Source of the DNA: Thioalkalivibrio sulfidiphilus HL-EbGr7
GTDB taxonomy: Bacteria; Pseudomonadota; Gammaproteobacteria; Ectothiorhodospirales; Ectothiorhodospiraceae
Assembly: GCF_000021985.1 (NCBI RefSeq)
Contig: NC_011901.1
Span: 2,862,501 to 2,926,500, forward strand
DNA: 64,000 nucleotides
Direction of reading: 5' to 3'
The notes under the pieces are model-generated. The model was given only the letters and a program-made list of their open reading frames with translations, made no database searches and was not told where the DNA came from. This document shows positions 62,847 through 64,000 of the stretch, one piece after another. The translations under genes and the position numbers were made by a program. Positions within the stretch are counted from its first letter, which is position 1. The number at the start of each line of letters is the position of its first letter.

Positions 62847-63866
62847 TCAGAAATCGAACTTGAAGTTGTGCATCACGCCGAAGCTGATGATGGAGGGGGA
62901 GGAACCACCCACCACGCCGGGGATGTTGTCACCATGGCCGCCGCCAGCGGGACGATAGGTGGCAGTGTCATCATTGTCGGTCATGGCATAGGCGGCGTAG
63001 AAGCTGGTCTGGCGGGTCAGGTTGTACTGCACACCCAGGGCCAGCATGGCGGCATCAGCATCGGTGCCGTCGTTGTCGGTCCAGTAGTACTGGGCCTTCA
63101 GCTGGGTCTTGCCCATGGTGTAGCGCACGCCCAGACCGAAGGTGTTCAGGTCGTTGTCGGCGGCGTCGGTGGCGGCCTGGTACAGACCGGTGAAGCGGAA
63201 GGCGTCCATGTCGTAGTAGGCACCCAGACGGGTGGCCTTGTTGTCGGTGCCGTTGGCGAAATCACGGGCCTCGTAGCCCAGACCGATGTACAGGGGGCCT
63301 TCGCGGTAGACGGCACCCAGGCTGTAGGCCTGGTCGTCGTTGCTGTCGGCAGCGGTGCTGTTGGTGTTGTCGTTGGTGGAGTACTCAACGCTCACGGTGA
63401 CGGGGCCCAGCTTCGGGCTGGTGTAGAACAGGGCATTGCGGAAGCGCTGGTCACCGATGCCGTTGAGCATGTTGCGGGAGTCACCGGCCTGGTCACCGAA
63501 CAGATCGGTGGCGCGGCTGATGCCCTTGGTGACGGTGTCGCTGTAACCGGCGCGAATGCGACCGAAGCCGCCTTCCAGACCCACGAAGGTGTTGCGGGTG
63601 CCCAGACGACCGTTGTTGGAATCACCAGCGGCCTCGAAGTTGGACTCGACCTGGAAGAAACCCTTCAGATCGTCGGTCAGCTGCTGGGAACCGCGCACGC
63701 CGACGCGGCTGGAGTTGTTGGAGACGTTGGTGGCGCTGTAGTCGCCATCGTTATCCAGGTAGTCAAAGGACACATGGGCACGGCCGTAGATGCTGGCATC
63801 GGCCATGGCCACGGCGGGCACAGCGAGGGCAGCGGCCACGGCCACCACGAGCACTTGCTTCTTCAT
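62847..63866 (-). CDS. Gram-negative porin (general porin type)
   Basis: A 339-residue outer-membrane barrel of the Neisseria/Bordetella-like general porin group. The signal peptide is MKKQVLVVAVAAALAVPAVA with cleavage after AMA (about 22); the mature start ASIYGRAHVSFDYLD and the strand GFFQVESNFE are typical, and the final strand ends VMHNFKFDF with terminal Phe. GGGGAG lies about 9 bases before the ATG. It is unlike the first porin outside the signal region, so the two are not a recent duplication. Confidence 0.93.
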   Translation of the reverse strand: MKKQVLVVAVAAALAVPAVAMADASIYGRAHVSFDYLDNDGDYSATNVSNNSSRVGVRGSQQLTDDLKGFFQVESNFEAAGDSNNGRLGTRNTFVGLEGGFGRIRAGYSDTVTKGISRATDLFGDQAGDSRNMLNGIGDQRFRNALFYTSPKLGPVTVSVEYSTNDNTNSTAADSNDDQAYSLGAVYREGPLYIGLGYEARDFANGTDNKATRLGAYYDMDAFRFTGLYQAATDAADNDLNTFGLGVRYTMGKTQLKAQYYWTDNDGTDADAAMLALGVQYNLTRQTSFYAAYAMTDNDDTATYRPAGGGHGDNIPGVVGGSSPSIISFGVMHNFKFDF

Positions 63867-64000
63867 GTTTGGATCTCCCCAGGGGATTGGAAGTGGTTGA
63901 TGAAGTCATCACGTCAATGACGGGCGTCTTTGTACCAATCCCGGAGGGGGTGATTAAATCGCTGTTTGGTAAAGTTTTTTGAAGTTTTTGTTGCCCTGGA
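63867..64000. other. Upstream region of the second porin gene
   Basis: The last 134 bases hold the 5' region of the leftward porin gene. The A/T-rich part (GTTTGGTAAAGTTTTTTGAA near 63964-63983) may include the promoter, but no -35/-10 pair fits well. No other gene is visible. Confidence 0.3.

Noticed and set aside
57500-64000. Integrated prophage or integrative element
   Set aside because: No integrase, phage structural, conjugation or att-site duplication is visible; only toxin-antitoxin pairs, a RAYT gene and repeats.

Overview
The window is a GC-rich chromosome segment from a gammaproteobacterium. One block keeps the order known from Escherichia coli: gcvP/gcvH/gcvT, an ubiI-type gene, ubiH, pepP, ygfB, zapA, 6S RNA (ssrS), fau, then ilvA and rpiA. 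A two-subunit glycine decarboxylase, a TIGR02449-type coiled-coil gene beside zapA, ornithine-lipid-type acyltransferases and many intergenic palindromes suggest a sulfur-oxidising Ectothiorhodospiraceae relative (Thioalkalivibrio-like). That placement is inference from gene content and was not tested by any search.

Layout. 1-3.2 kb: sugar phosphate genes tal-pgl-glk. 3.2-7.2 kb: apaG, a methyltransferase, an iron block with two Fur boxes (bfd-bfr rightward; three small uncharacterised genes leftward) and apaH. 7.2-13.2 kb (minus strand): an Acg-type nitroreductase, ybaK, two membrane proteins, and a tightly overlapping lipid operon (OlsB-like, OlsA/PlsC-like, GT4 glycosyltransferase, PAP2 phosphatase). 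13.4-18.2 kb: rhodanese opposite an oxygen-binding diiron protein, a frameshifted dihaem cytochrome c peroxidase, a TRIC-type channel and cfa. 18.3-22.5 kb: an RND efflux pair. 22.8-28.7 kb: a DUF255 protein, rlmI (frameshifted near its end), lgt, thyA, folA. 28.9-31.6 kb: znuCB and divergent znuA with a Zur box. 31.9-33.9 kb: lpxH-like, HbpS/GlcG-like, dgkA. 33.9-39.7 kb: glycine cleavage genes behind a tandem glycine riboswitch, with tpx between the two P-protein halves. 40-49.9 kb: the conserved ubi/pepP/zapA/6S/fau block, then EVE, GST and a histone-H1-like gene. 50-57.3 kb: ilvA, rpiA, a REP-associated transposase (RAYT) among its REPs, and a giant FAD/Fe-S oxidoreductase. 57.5-64 kb: accessory DNA with two RelE/ParE-type toxin-antitoxin modules, a second RAYT flanked by oppositely oriented repeat clusters, and two porins.

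The most striking property is intergenic. Nearly every gap contains an inverted repeat from one of a few families: degenerate short-word hairpins built from words such as CACAGAGG, GCGCAGAG plus GACAGGATTTACATG, GAAGTGGGA, AGTGGCAAG or AAAATTCAA, and REP palindromes with a GTAG head. Several are nested in each other, three REPs supply the stop codon of the preceding gene, and one hairpin arm carries a start codon. Two RAYT genes are plausible drivers of the REP families; the origin of the other families is unknown.
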